Shown one piece after another: positions 56,093 to 64,000 of a stretch of DNA of 64,000 bases. Positions within the stretch are counted from its first letter, which is position 1. Each line of letters opens with the position of its first letter. The notes beneath the pieces were generated by a model. That model was not told where the DNA came from. It searched no databases and saw only the letters and a list, made by a program, of their open reading frames with translations. The stretch is from Roseiarcus sp963764955 (GTDB lineage: Bacteria > Pseudomonadota > Alphaproteobacteria > Rhizobiales > Beijerinckiaceae), in contig CAVXVE010000048.1 in NCBI GenBank assembly GCA_963764955.1, positions 31,893-95,892 on the forward strand. Direction: 5' to 3'. Position numbers and translations under genes: made by a program.

Positions 56093-57903
56093 CAGGCTGC
56101 CTCCCTCAGGTCCACGCCAATCGATCGCAGGATGTTGATAATGTCGGCCCACATCTTCATCGCCATCGGGCGCTTGTCGCAGTAACGCTGGCCGGACTTC
56201 AGCGTCGACCAATCGAGATCGACGCCGACGTCGATTCCGTCACAGATTTCGCGGCCCACGGCGCGCATGATCTCCCTGGCCTCTTCGATCTTGCGTGGGT
56301 CGTCTTCGTCGAACAGGATCCCGTCGTGCACCAGCATAATCGGCACAATGCCGGCGTCGCATAGACGCACGGTCGCCTCGCGCAGCATCTCCGCGCCGTC
56401 GCTTTGCATCGGGAAGTTCAAGAGCGAGCGTTGGTTAGGGCTATGGCTGATGCGCAGCGGCCAGCCGTAGGAGCTCTCGGTCCGTCGAGCGTTTAAGGCT
56501 GCGTCAACAACGGCCAGTCGCCCGTTCCAAAACTTCGGGTGCCGTTTTGCGAAGCGCCATAGAACCTCGGCGGCGATCAGCGGGTGGCGGTTGAGCCCGC
56601 GCGCCAGCGAAGGCACGCCCATGCCGTAGCCGATCCCCAACTGGATCACCTTCATCCGATCCCGTTGCGCCGGGTTGGCCATTTTCCACTTGATCGGATC
56701 CAGCTCGCCGGTAAGGCCGCACTCGATCGCGCGCGCGTGATAGACGTCGCCGCTCTCGTACTCAGCGCGCAGCACCTCGTCCTGGAACCTGGCCGCGGCG
56801 ACGGCGACCTCCTGCGACCGCCAATCGAGGTAGAACCCAACCCGGCCGGGATCGAACAGCATGAACGACCGCATGGCGGCGTGGGCGTTGTAAGGGCTCC
56901 TGCGGTGCGCGTTGCGTCCGGTCGCGGTGCCGAACGGAAACAGGCTCGGGCGGTTCCTGCCGTCAGGTCCAATCGGCAACCTGGCCTTCAGAATGAAGCC
57001 AAGCGAGTCGCGCAGGGCGTGCAGTTCTTCAATGCCGCGGATAGATCCGGCCATGAGGCGGAAGGCGTCGCTGTCGAGATCGAGCCGGCCGCTGTCCAGG
57101 CGCGGCCAGGCGTGAGCGCCGACGTAGCTGAGCCACTGCTCGAAGCGTTCGTAGGACCACTCGCCTTCAGGCGTGTAGATCGGAAAGGGCGTGTTCTGGC
57201 TTGGATCGAGGCGCCGCAGAAGCTCGGCGACGACAAGGCCTAGGTTCTCTTGCACGACGTTCCAGAGATAAATGTCGATCGGCATGCCGCGCGCCTGCAC
57301 GCGGGCGATCGCCTTGGCGCTGTAGTTCGACCAGTGAAGGACGCGTCGGACGTCGACCGGGCCGAATTGATTGGAGCCGCGCAGCATGACGCGCAGGAGC
57401 TCCAGCGTCTTGCGGACGTCTTCCTCGCAATAGTCGAAGACCGTCTCCCGACCCCAAACGCCCCATCGCCCTTCGGCGATGTCCTTGGCGATCGTCGTCT
57501 TGTCGAAGCGTTCCCAACCTTCGATGCCATGGGCGCGGCAGGCGTCGACCAAACCTTTGGACTTCTTCGGGCGCTGAGCCTCGTCATAGTCGAAAGGCTC
57601 CATGATGTTGCTGGCCGCGAGATAGGCGGTGTGCAGGTCGAAAACATGCTCGGGGAACCGCCAGCTGAGCTGCAGGAAACAAGTCATCTCCGCCCACGCG
57701 GAATAGGCGACCACCACCGCGTCAGGGCCGGTGTCGAAGGGCGGCTTCGAGCCAAAATCGCCGCGCCACCATCGGACGGTGCGCACGTGCTGAAGATGCG
57801 CGTCCAGCACGTAGGCGACCATGCACAGAACGTTAGGGAGGCCGCCGGTCGCAACCTCATACTCGAAGTCAACGACCGTGACCGTCCTGAATATCGCGCT
57901 CAT
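56092..57903 (-). CDS. Phage-type family A DNA polymerase with 3'-5' exonuclease
   Basis: A 603-residue polymerase. Exonuclease motif I is VVDFEYE (Asp 12, Glu 14) and motif III is DYCEEDV (near 157-163). Polymerase motif A is YLDWRSQEVAV (Asp 360), motif B is RDRMKVIQLGIGYGMG (Arg 414, Lys 418, Tyr 426), and motif C is VHDG (His 526, Asp 527) instead of the usual HDE. It overlaps the upstream gene by 4 bases. It would let the element copy its own DNA. Confidence 0.9.
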   Translation of the reverse strand: MSAIFRTVTVVDFEYEVATGGLPNVLCMVAYVLDAHLQHVRTVRWWRGDFGSKPPFDTGPDAVVVAYSAWAEMTCFLQLSWRFPEHVFDLHTAYLAASNIMEPFDYDEAQRPKKSKGLVDACRAHGIEGWERFDKTTIAKDIAEGRWGVWGRETVFDYCEEDVRKTLELLRVMLRGSNQFGPVDVRRVLHWSNYSAKAIARVQARGMPIDIYLWNVVQENLGLVVAELLRRLDPSQNTPFPIYTPEGEWSYERFEQWLSYVGAHAWPRLDSGRLDLDSDAFRLMAGSIRGIEELHALRDSLGFILKARLPIGPDGRNRPSLFPFGTATGRNAHRRSPYNAHAAMRSFMLFDPGRVGFYLDWRSQEVAVAAARFQDEVLRAEYESGDVYHARAIECGLTGELDPIKWKMANPAQRDRMKVIQLGIGYGMGVPSLARGLNRHPLIAAEVLWRFAKRHPKFWNGRLAVVDAALNARRTESSYGWPLRISHSPNQRSLLNFPMQSDGAEMLREATVRLCDAGIVPIMLVHDGILFDEDDPRKIEEAREIMRAVGREICDGIDVGVDLDWSTLKSGQRYCDKRPMAMKMWADIINILRSIGVDLREAA

Positions 57904-58560
57904 GAGAGCTTCTGCCGCAGGCCGACCAAGCGCCGCCAGGCCGGACTATCCCGGTCCAGGATCATGCGGCCGTCGAAGGTCTTGGCGACGAGCGCGTCCA
58001 AGCTCTCAGTCGGCCAATTCGGCTCAGGAAACGGGTCGCCCTCGCCCCTCAGCTCAGACTCGGTCGGCTTGATGTGGTAGCCTTCCAGGCCTTCGCTCTT
58101 CCTGCTGATGACCTGTTTCCAGGACGTTCGGGCGGCGACGCACGCTTCCAGGTTCGAGCGGTTCCACTCGTTGTCGAGGTTCCGGCTAGGGACGTGCGCC
58201 AGGAAAAACTGATTGTGCGGCTTCGTCGCCAAGGCCAGGCGGAAATATTGGAGACTTCCCGGGCGGGCGCGTCTCCGCCAAGTCGAAAGCGAGCAGGTGC
58301 AGCACGGAGTCCTTGAGACCCGGCACCGGAACCATGACGAAGCAATATTCATCCGACCAGTACGCATCGTCGGGGTGCAGCCGCACGTAGTCCTTGGCGT
58401 CGGAAATCTTCAAGTGCGGCAGCGCCGGCAAAAGGGTCTGGATGCGTTCGTCGGGCGAGCGCTTGGTCTTGAACCGCGCTAGAATTTCTCCCGGCGGAGG
58501 CTTCTCGATTGAGAGCGGCTCGGGCTCGGGCGCTGGTTTCGCGGCGGGGTCTTCAGACAT
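57900..58560 (-). pseudogene. Phage-region protein with LxRFxTKRxP motif, +1 frameshift
   Basis: A protein of about 219 residues read across two frames. The first (from 58560) has ILARFKTKRSPDER near residue 27, then VRLHPDDAYWSDEYCFVMV and LAFDLAETRPPG. The second continues SLQYFRLALATKPHNQFFLAHV to the end at 57900. One extra base in 58261-58263 joins them. No family is recognised. It is directly upstream of the polymerase with a 4-base overlap, so a replication-associated role is a reasonable guess. Confidence 0.6.
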
Positions 58561-58766
58561 GGGATTCTCCTATCGCTCGGTGGAAACGTGCCTGTAGGTC
58601 TGGCTAAGCGTGGCGGACGGAAACAAGCGTCGTCGTTCGGGACGATGCTGCTGTCGCTGATCATGCGCCTAGCGACGATGTCGCTGACGGAGCGACCGTC
58701 ACTGAGCCACCAGCGCCGCGCTACGCACTCATGGCTCACGCTGAGGATCAGGTCCTTCGCCATCAT
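58479..58766 (-). CDS. Small protein, phage region
   Basis: A 95-residue frame. The N-terminal part (MAKDLILSVSHECVARRWWLSDG, in parts: DLILSVSHECVARRWW, VSDIVARRMISDSS) looks like a folded helical domain. The C-terminal third overlaps the next gene by 82 bases and is low-complexity, so the real protein may be shorter. Confidence 0.35.
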   Translation of the reverse strand: MMAKDLILSVSHECVARRWWLSDGRSVSDIVARRMISDSSIVPNDDACFRPPRLARPTGTFPPSDRRIPCLKTPPRNQRPSPSRSQSRSLRREKF

Positions 58767-59070
58767 GGCGACGACGATCCCTTGCGGGGAATTTGGTCTG
58801 TTTTCGACTGGGCGACGTCGCGAGACAGCGGCGCGCTCTCATCGGGGCTTGCTCAAAGCGCGCGCGCGCTTTGGCGATGACGTCGTCGACCTCGTAGGTC
58901 CTTTTCCTTCCGCGGAGGCGGTATTCGGGATCATCCCACCGCCGGACGGTATCCTCCGACGGCCTGTCACCTTCGATCGCCTCGATAATGTCGCAGACGC
59001 CTTTGGTGTCGGTTGTCGGCGGCAGGCCGGCGGCGGCGATAATGTCGCCCCATGGCGGGCTGGTGTTCAT
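58729..59070 (-). CDS. Putative small DNA-binding protein (excisionase-like position)
   Basis: A 113-residue frame with a helical, HTH-like centre (DTVRRWDDPEYRLRGRKRTYEVDDV, in parts: SEDTVRRWDDPEY, RGRKRTYEVDDVI). It sits upstream of the replication genes and about 700 bases from the recombinase, where regulators or excisionases often lie. The C-terminal 30 residues overlap another frame and may be spurious. Confidence 0.4.
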   Translation of the reverse strand: MNTSPPWGDIIAAAGLPPTTDTKGVCDIIEAIEGDRPSEDTVRRWDDPEYRLRGRKRTYEVDDVIAKARARFEQAPMRARRCLATSPSRKQTKFPARDRRRHDGEGPDPQREP

Positions 59071-59749
59071 TGGGAGAGGGCCTCTCTCGTTTGGCGAAAG
59101 TAGGCCATCTTACGTTTTCACATTTTTAGAAAGGCGACGGAAACAAAGCGGTCCGCTAATCACTGCTCCGAATTGGGTTGAATAATCTTCATTGCTCGCG
59201 AAAATTGTCGGCTAAGTGTGTCCCTCTCAGCAAACGAGCGCGTCGAGGAGCGCGGCTTGACGTCGACGAGTCTGCGCGGGCGTCGCTCGATTTTTCCGCG
59301 CCCCGTCTCGCCGAAGAGCTTCCTCGTTGCTCGCGACGCACCGTTTCGAGAGTTTCCGATTGGTCGACCTCTCGGGCGAGGGTCGGCGAAGCGCGGCCAT
59401 ATACCCGCCGCAAATCTTCGGATTCTGATGGGAGGGACGTCAGGGTGAGGTCCGCCCATGGGCTGTCCTGGGGCTCAAGGTGCGTTCAGGCCACTTTCCC
59501 GTTCGCGTGTAGCTCGGCGAGCTCCTCGGCTGTCATGCCGAGCGCGCCGACCGGCCGCCTGCGCGGTCGGTCATCGCGCCGCTGATCGTCGCTCACGGAA
59601 ATCGTCGGTTCTTCGCCGGGTCTTCAAAGGAAGGATGCGGGGGCGGCGGCAGACGAACCGACGAAGGAATCTTCCGCACTCGGCTGGCCGTCCGGCCCCC
59701 GCAACGCCCTATGCTCATCGTATTAGCCCGCACGCAGAACGAGACCACA
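59071..59749. other. Intergenic with one possible short ORF
   Basis: No firm gene. A 36-codon GTG frame at 59486-59596 (-) reads MSDDQRRDDRPRRRPVGAL and ends EELAELHANGKVA; it may be a small regulator. The overlapping longer frames at 59160-59585 on both strands are arginine-rich shadows of each other. Confidence 0.3.
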
Positions 59750-61018
59750 TTAGGCGTACGAAGCCTCGGCCTCTTCGCCCGTGACCATGGCCGCCCAGGC
59801 CGTCATGACCGCGGGGCGTTCGTTCAGGCGCTTCGCCTTCTGGTAGGCGGCGCCCGAACCTGAACGAGACGCGGGGCGATGCGCGAGCATCAGGTCGAGG
59901 AGATTCTCATCGAACCGCTCGGCGAGCAGAGACGCGAACGACCTGCGGACGTCGTGCACGCTGAAACGGCGGTCGCGCCCCGCCTCGTCTTGCTTGAGCG
60001 CCTTGCGGATGCGGGTGAGCAACCGGTTCCAGCCGTCGAAGGGCTTGCCCTCGCCTGATGGGAATACGAGGTTGCCGCGCTTCATCTTGGCGGGCTTGCG
60101 GGCGGCGAGGATGGCGAACGCCTGTTCGGCGAGCGGCAGTTCATGCGATTCGCCGTTCTTCATGCGCCCACCGTCGACGACTATCCTTTTCCGGTCGAGG
60201 TCGACTTCTGACCACGAGAGGCCAGCGGCTTCGTCGCGTCGAAGGGGGACGAGCAGCAGGAAGCGGACGAGGTCGCGCATTGGCTCATCCTCGACGGCGG
60301 CCCAAACGGCCTTGAGCTCGGCGAGCGAAGGAACGTAGTCGCGAGAATTGCCGAGCTTTGGCCTCGTGCGTCGCGGCAGCGCGTCGCAGGGATTGGCCTT
60401 CATCCAGCCCTGCTCATCCTCAACCATCCAGTCGCAGAAACGCGACAGCGCGCCATAGACATGGCGAACTTCGGCGGCGCTGCCGTCCATCGTGCGAATG
60501 AGCTTTCGAACCGCCCCGACGTCGAGACGATCGACGGCGAGATCGCCAGCCTCCATCAACGCGATGGCTTTCTTGGCGTAGTGGATCGCCTGCCGGCGAG
60601 ATGTCTCCGACGGCTCGCGCCGCTTCAACATGTCCTTCTCGTAGGCGTCGACGGCCTCGGCGAGCGTCATCGACTTGACGGCCCGCTCGGCGATCGCCTG
60701 CGCCCGCGCGTCCATCTTGTCGGCGTGCGGGTTGCGCCCTTGCGCGACCTCGACCTTGACGGCCCTCGCCACAGTCCTGGCGTCGGGCAAAGGCATAGTC
60801 ATCGCGTCGCCGAGCTTCATTCGCACGCGTGACCATCGGTTCCCCGTCTCCGGATTGAAGCCGTGCGGCTTGTAGTCGACGAACCAGGTCGCAGCGCGTG
60901 TGCGGACGATGAGCAAAAGCCCGCCGACTTCATGGTCGCGCGTCTTGCTTGGCGTGAAGTTTCCGTCGGATTTGCGCTTCAAGAGCGCGCCCACGGTCGT
61001 TTGGGTGAGTTTCGTCAT
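59750..61018 (-). CDS. int: Tyrosine recombinase (integrase)
   Basis: A 422-residue phage-type integrase. The catalytic set is complete: Arg 260 (VPLRRDEAAGL), HxxR at 355-358 (VHDVRRSF), His 380 (LAHRPAS) and the nucleophile Tyr 392 (GAAYQKAK). The N-terminal DUF4102-like region (residues 1-100) precedes a SAM-like core-binding domain. It starts about 200 bases from attR and should catalyse integration at tRNA-Asn. Confidence 0.95.
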   Translation of the reverse strand: MTKLTQTTVGALLKRKSDGNFTPSKTRDHEVGGLLLIVRTRAATWFVDYKPHGFNPETGNRWSRVRMKLGDAMTMPLPDARTVARAVKVEVAQGRNPHADKMDARAQAIAERAVKSMTLAEAVDAYEKDMLKRREPSETSRRQAIHYAKKAIALMEAGDLAVDRLDVGAVRKLIRTMDGSAAEVRHVYGALSRFCDWMVEDEQGWMKANPCDALPRRTRPKLGNSRDYVPSLAELKAVWAAVEDEPMRDLVRFLLLVPLRRDEAAGLSWSEVDLDRKRIVVDGGRMKNGESHELPLAEQAFAILAARKPAKMKRGNLVFPSGEGKPFDGWNRLLTRIRKALKQDEAGRDRRFSVHDVRRSFASLLAERFDENLLDLMLAHRPASRSGSGAAYQKAKRLNERPAVMTAWAAMVTGEEAEASYA

Positions 61019-61073
61019 GGTCGGCTCTCCGCCGCGCGTCAGAAGGCCGGCCAGCCCAATCGGCGCTCGTCAT

Positions 61074-61095
61074 TTTTTACACCCGCATTACACCC
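61074..61095 (+). repeat. Paired TACACCC words next to attR (candidate arm site)
   Basis: TTTTACACCCGC then ATTACACCC, between the integrase start and attR. It mirrors the sequence at 42131-42153. Confidence 0.45.
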
Positions 61096-61223
61096 AAAAC
61101 CCTGCCAGTGTCCACCTGCTATTTACCAGCTTGCGCCAGTTTGCTACCAGCTAAGTCGCTGATTTAGTGGGATGTGGTGTCCATGGCTTCGCTGGAGCTC
61201 AGGCGGCGCTTAAGCCGTCCAGA

Positions 61224-61271
61224 CGACTGTTAATCGAATGGTCGCAGGTTCGAGTCCTGCTCGGGGAGCCA
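61224..61271 (+). repeat. attR: duplicate of tRNA-Asn 3' end
   Basis: A 48-base exact copy of 42026-42073, without the 5' half of the tRNA. It marks the right boundary of the element. Confidence 0.93.
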
Positions 61272-62225
61272 GTTCTTTCAAGGATATAGCCGGGATCTGA
61301 GGTCGGCGCGGAAGGCGCTGGCAGCGTCGATATGTGCAGTGTATGTGCAGTTCGGGCAGCCGCTCAGTTCGCTGTTGAATAGGACCGCTCGCCCCGCCGC
61401 TTTGAGCCGGCGCATGTTGGTCGCCTTGATCCGCCAGCTGCCTCATTGTGCGGGACCTTCTTAAAGTCGCGGAGTCTCCTCTTTCCGCCAGCCAGATCGC
61501 GTTAGGCTTCGCCACCCTTCTCGACAGGGTTCCGCTGCCGCGGTCCCAGCGACATTGGGACGAAAAGTAGCACACTACGGTTCTGTCGTGTTATTCCCAC
61601 GATTGCCACCCGACTCTTTGTCCCAATCGCGCGTGTCGCAAAAATGCAGCCGGGTTTTTGCGTCAATGCGGAGGTCGCCTTCCAGAGGGTCCGCCCCTGG
61701 CGCAAACCAAGGCCCTCAGCGGAAGACCTCTTTAGCGTTCCCGCCACCCGTTCATAGGGCCGCGCCAAGATGCCGGTTACGTATAAATATGTCGATGTTT
61801 CAAGAACTTGAGATTTAGGCGCAACGCCAGTGTCTCGTTGGTGTCCCAACGGTGAAATTTCCGCGACGCATTGCCTTGGAGGCTCCGCCCGTTGCGTTAC
61901 AGCTAGGGCAGATGAAACCTTCCGAGTCCGTTTCGACGCCGCCGCTCAACGCCGCTGGAGGCGCGTCGTTGGCCTCCGGACATTCGGCGCGGAAAAAAAG
62001 GACGGCGGACGAGGCTGGAGAGCCGCCAGCGGGCTTCTCTAGGGCTTGGCGTCGCTCGCGAGCCGCAAGATCACGTCGCTGAATTTCTCGCCCGGCGCGC
62101 GCACGAGGCACAGCTTGTTTTCATCACAATCCGCCCTTTTCTGCGGTTCAAGGGCGAGCTTTGGACCCGGCCTTGCTTCCACGTCTGCGGAACCGGCGCC
62201 GGGTGACCCGGCATAGTGAAATCGA
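61272..62225. other. Intergenic beyond the element, fragments only
   Basis: About 950 bases without a firm gene. An imperfect inverted pair around ATTGGGACGAAA (about 61554) and CTTTGTCCCAAT (about 61616) is present. A minus-strand frame near 61815-62111 contains FICPSCNATGG, a possible zinc ribbon. A tail at 62039-62130 (-) reading GEKFSDVILRLAS resembles a small antitoxin end but has no matching start. Confidence 0.3.
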
Positions 62226-62540
62226 TCATGGTGCCTGGTCGCCTTGGTCAATAGGGAGCCGGTCAAGATGGCCGAGGTCACGGTCGGGGTCCAAGTGATC
62301 GCGGACACGCTGCTTCAATTGCTTCACGTCCGGAAAGCCGCCATCCGTTTTGCGCTCCCAGATGACCTCGCCATCGTACGTGATCACAAAGACGCCGCCG
62401 GTTCCGGGTTGCAGTGACACTTCCCCCAGATCGGTCCCGAACGTCGAAAGGAGTTCTTGCGCCATCCACGCTGCGCGCAACAGCCAGTTGCATTGCGTGC
62501 AGTAGCGGATCGCGATCCTCGGTCCTGACGCATTGCTCAT
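62226..62540 (-). CDS. SelT/SelW/SelH-family (Rdx) thioredoxin-like protein
   Basis: A 104-residue Rdx-family protein. The redox motif is RYCTQCNWLLRA (CxxC, with Cys in place of selenocysteine), followed by the typical EVSLQPGTGGVFVITYDGEVIWERK and GGFPDVKQLKQRVRDHL. It is predicted to be a small cytoplasmic redox protein. ATG 62540 begins the conserved part (MSNASGPRIAIRYC). Confidence 0.88.
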   Translation of the reverse strand: MSNASGPRIAIRYCTQCNWLLRAAWMAQELLSTFGTDLGEVSLQPGTGGVFVITYDGEVIWERKTDGGFPDVKQLKQRVRDHLDPDRDLGHLDRLPIDQGDQAP

Positions 62541-63219
62541 TCGAGGAACCTCCTGCCGTCGCACGGTCAACATCAAAGCTCACGCTAGCACTTATCCTGC
62601 ATAAATACGCTGACCGACAACTGGGCCGCGGCGCCTTGATGTGCTCTTCGAGCGCCGCCAGCCGCGCCTCGAATTCGGCCCGCACTGGCTGCGGCCCGCT
62701 CAAAGGCGGCGGTGGTAGTAGTCCTCCGCCCCCGGCCGATGCGCCGCAGCCTGACCGCCGCAGGACTTGGCGAACGTCTGCGAAAGTCTTGACGGTGGTG
62801 AGCGTGTTCATTTTCTTCCAGCCGATTTGACTGGAGACGCCGCCGCAACGTCGAGCGGCTTGACACGCATAATCGAAACGGTCTGCCGTCAAGCGCCAAC
62901 GCGGGCATGGTGGGCGGCGATGGCAGGGTCTATCAGGTCGCTCCGGGAGGGTCCGAAGGCGAGCTAGATTCGCCGCTGGCGGGATTCAGCCCCTCTCGGC
63001 CGCGAAGGTCGCTCCTGAGCCTTCTTAAGTCCGCCACAGCGATTTGTCGCCGTGGTGCAATAGCGACTGTCGCAGGCCGACATGCCAAGAAGCGACGGCC
63101 TGCAGACGCGGGCATCAAGCGCCTCGCCAAGTACTAAGTGGTCGGGGATTGAAAGTGCGAGGCGTACCCCTTGCCGCGAGGCATGGTTCAAAGTCGCGCG
63201 ATGAGCAGGGAGGGCAGAC
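62541..63219. other. Intergenic, one weak ORF
   Basis: A minus-strand frame from ATG 62811 begins protein-like (MNTLTTVKTFADVRQVLRR) and continues through a Pro-rich stretch and a helix (EARLAALEEHIKAPR). Its long open frame then runs over the SelW gene in another frame, so the real end is probably near 62580. Function unknown. The rest shows nothing. Confidence 0.3.
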
Positions 63220-63549
63220 ATGATCGTGAGGATTTGGCGCGGCTGGACGACGGCGGCTAACGCCGAGGGATATGAGGAGCTTATTCGCTCGACCATTTTT
63301 CCTGACATTCTCGACCGAGGGATCGACGGCTTGTTCCGTCTGGACCTCTATCGCCGCGCAGGCGATGCCGAAACTGAGTTCATGACCGTGATGTGGTTCA
63401 CTAACCACGAGGCGGTCGTTCGCTTTGCCGGCCCCGACTGGGAGACAGCGGTCGTGCCCGCCGCGGCGCGAGCTATGCTTTCACGCTTCGAGGAGAAAGC
63501 GGCGCACTATGAGTCGCGGGTTGCACAGGAAGCCGCGCCGCACATCTGA
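63220..63549 (+). CDS. Antibiotic biosynthesis monooxygenase-like protein
   Basis: A 109-residue dimeric alpha-beta barrel type protein (ABM-like). It has RIWRGWTTAANAEGYEELI, GLFRLDLYRRAGDAETEFMTVMWF (in part: DAETEFMTVMWF) and HEAVVRFAGPDWE. GGAGGG precedes the ATG. Relatives include small heme-degrading and quinone monooxygenases; the substrate is unknown. Confidence 0.7.
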   Translation: MIVRIWRGWTTAANAEGYEELIRSTIFPDILDRGIDGLFRLDLYRRAGDAETEFMTVMWFTNHEAVVRFAGPDWETAVVPAAARAMLSRFEEKAAHYESRVAQEAAPHI

Positions 63550-63578
63550 TTGCACGCGCCAATCGATTGGAGGAACTG

Positions 63579-64000
63579 ATGAAGGCCAACTACAAAATAA
63601 CGATGGCTGCGCTTGCTGGTATCGCTCTTGGCGCTCTCACGATAATTGTATCGGGTCACGCCGCCCTGGCACAGGATACAGTCCGCGTGCGCGGTACCAT
63701 CGAAACCATCGATGGCTCGACTTATCTGATCAAGGCACGCGACGGTGCCGATCTGAAGGCTGGCACTAGCCGACAAAGCCCAGATCGCCGCGGTGGTCAA
63801 GGCCTCGCTCACCGACATCAAACAGGGCTTGTTTGTGGGCGTGACGGCGATGCCACAGGCTGACGGCAGCCTGAGCGCACTCGAAGTGCACATTTTCCCT
63901 GAGGCGATGCGTGGGACCGGAGAAGGACACTACTCATGGGATCTTCGGCCCAAGAGCACAATGACCAACGCGAACGTTGATCAGGTTGTCACCGCGGTTG
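63579..64000 (+). pseudogene. Exported protein, +1 frameshift, 3' end outside window
   Basis: A protein with a signal peptide (MAALAGIALGALTIIVSGHAALAQ) and a beta-rich domain beginning VRVRGTIETIDGSTYLIKARDG. One extra G at 63758-63759 breaks the frame. Beyond it the sequence reads LALADKAQIAAVVKASLTDI, GLFVGVTAMPQADGS and HIFPEAMRGTGEGHYSWDL to the window edge. Similar proteins are common in Bradyrhizobium relatives without an established function. GGAGG stands just before the ATG. Confidence 0.7.

Larger units (their letters stand above)
42026..61271. mobile_element. tRNA-Asn-integrated element with phage core and polysaccharide-modification cargo
   Basis: About 19.2 kb bounded by a perfect 48-bp direct repeat of the tRNA-Asn 3' end. 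It carries a tyrosine recombinase 200 bases inside the right repeat, a terminase large subunit, a family A DNA polymerase and several small phage-type genes. The left half is a divergent sugar-modification cluster. No portal, capsid or tail gene is recognisable, so it is either a defective prophage or a satellite-type element. Matching TACACCC-rich sequences lie just inside both ends. Confidence 0.88.

Noticed and set aside
59160..59585. Several overlapping frames on both strands right of the phage genes
   Set aside because: They are arginine/serine-rich, mutually antisense and lack ribosome sites or domains.
61224..61271. A second tRNA-Asn gene
   Set aside because: Only the 3' 48 bases are present. 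The acceptor 5' strand and D arm are missing, so it is an att duplicate.
1..64000. CRISPR array, rRNA operon or recognisable riboswitch
   Set aside because: I saw no regularly spaced direct repeats, no rRNA sequence and no riboswitch consensus on either strand.

Overview
The window is GC-rich DNA from an alphaproteobacterium, most probably Hyphomicrobiales. Family-level placement cannot be read from it. The basis is the rpmH-rnpA-yidC-engB gene order, homospermidine synthase, a fused NAD(P)HX repair enzyme, OmpR/PleC-type regulators and dispersed short palindromes of the CCGGGCTTGACCCGG type.

Left part (1-42 kb) is ordinary chromosome. It holds a broken homospermidine synthase, a PhaC-like hydrolase and a VapBC pair. 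A ribose-type sugar ABC transporter follows, then GerW and OsmC proteins and dapD. A small accessory patch (10.0-11.8 kb) carries an XRE-type regulator, a possible HEPN-motif protein and a REP-like hairpin. Next come a divergent beta-keto acid cleavage enzyme/aminotransferase pair, a LolA-like protein, exonuclease III and a penicillin acylase. A response regulator, cyclic-nucleotide-domain protein and metallopeptidase form an overlapping operon. After an HNH nuclease, a repeat-rich Ala/Pro membrane protein and an MFS transporter come dxs and the rpmH-rnpA-yidC-engB block. Epoxide hydrolase, TMEM175 channel, double cold-shock protein, histidine kinase, pepN, murI, a TonB-like protein and nnrDE complete this part.

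Right part (42.0-61.3 kb) is an integrated element. It lies between the intact tRNA-Asn(GTT) gene at 41998-42073 and an exact 48-bp copy of that gene's 3' end at 61224-61271. A tyrosine recombinase sits next to the right repeat. The right half has phage genes: a large terminase, a candidate small terminase, a family A DNA polymerase and small DNA-binding-type proteins. No capsid, portal or tail gene is recognisable. The left half is cargo that looks like surface-polysaccharide or serotype modification. One arm has a split transketolase pair and an NAD-epimerase joined to a GtrB-type glycosyltransferase. The divergent arm has GtrA, a SAM methyltransferase and a large membrane protein in the GtrC position. 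Beyond the element are a SelW-family protein, an ABM-like protein and an exported protein cut by the window edge.

Reading frames are broken by what look like single extra bases in at least eight genes, including the normally essential dxs. The events are nearly all +1 insertions. This points to residual sequencing insertions more than to biological decay, and several apparent fusions or pseudogenes should be read with that in mind.
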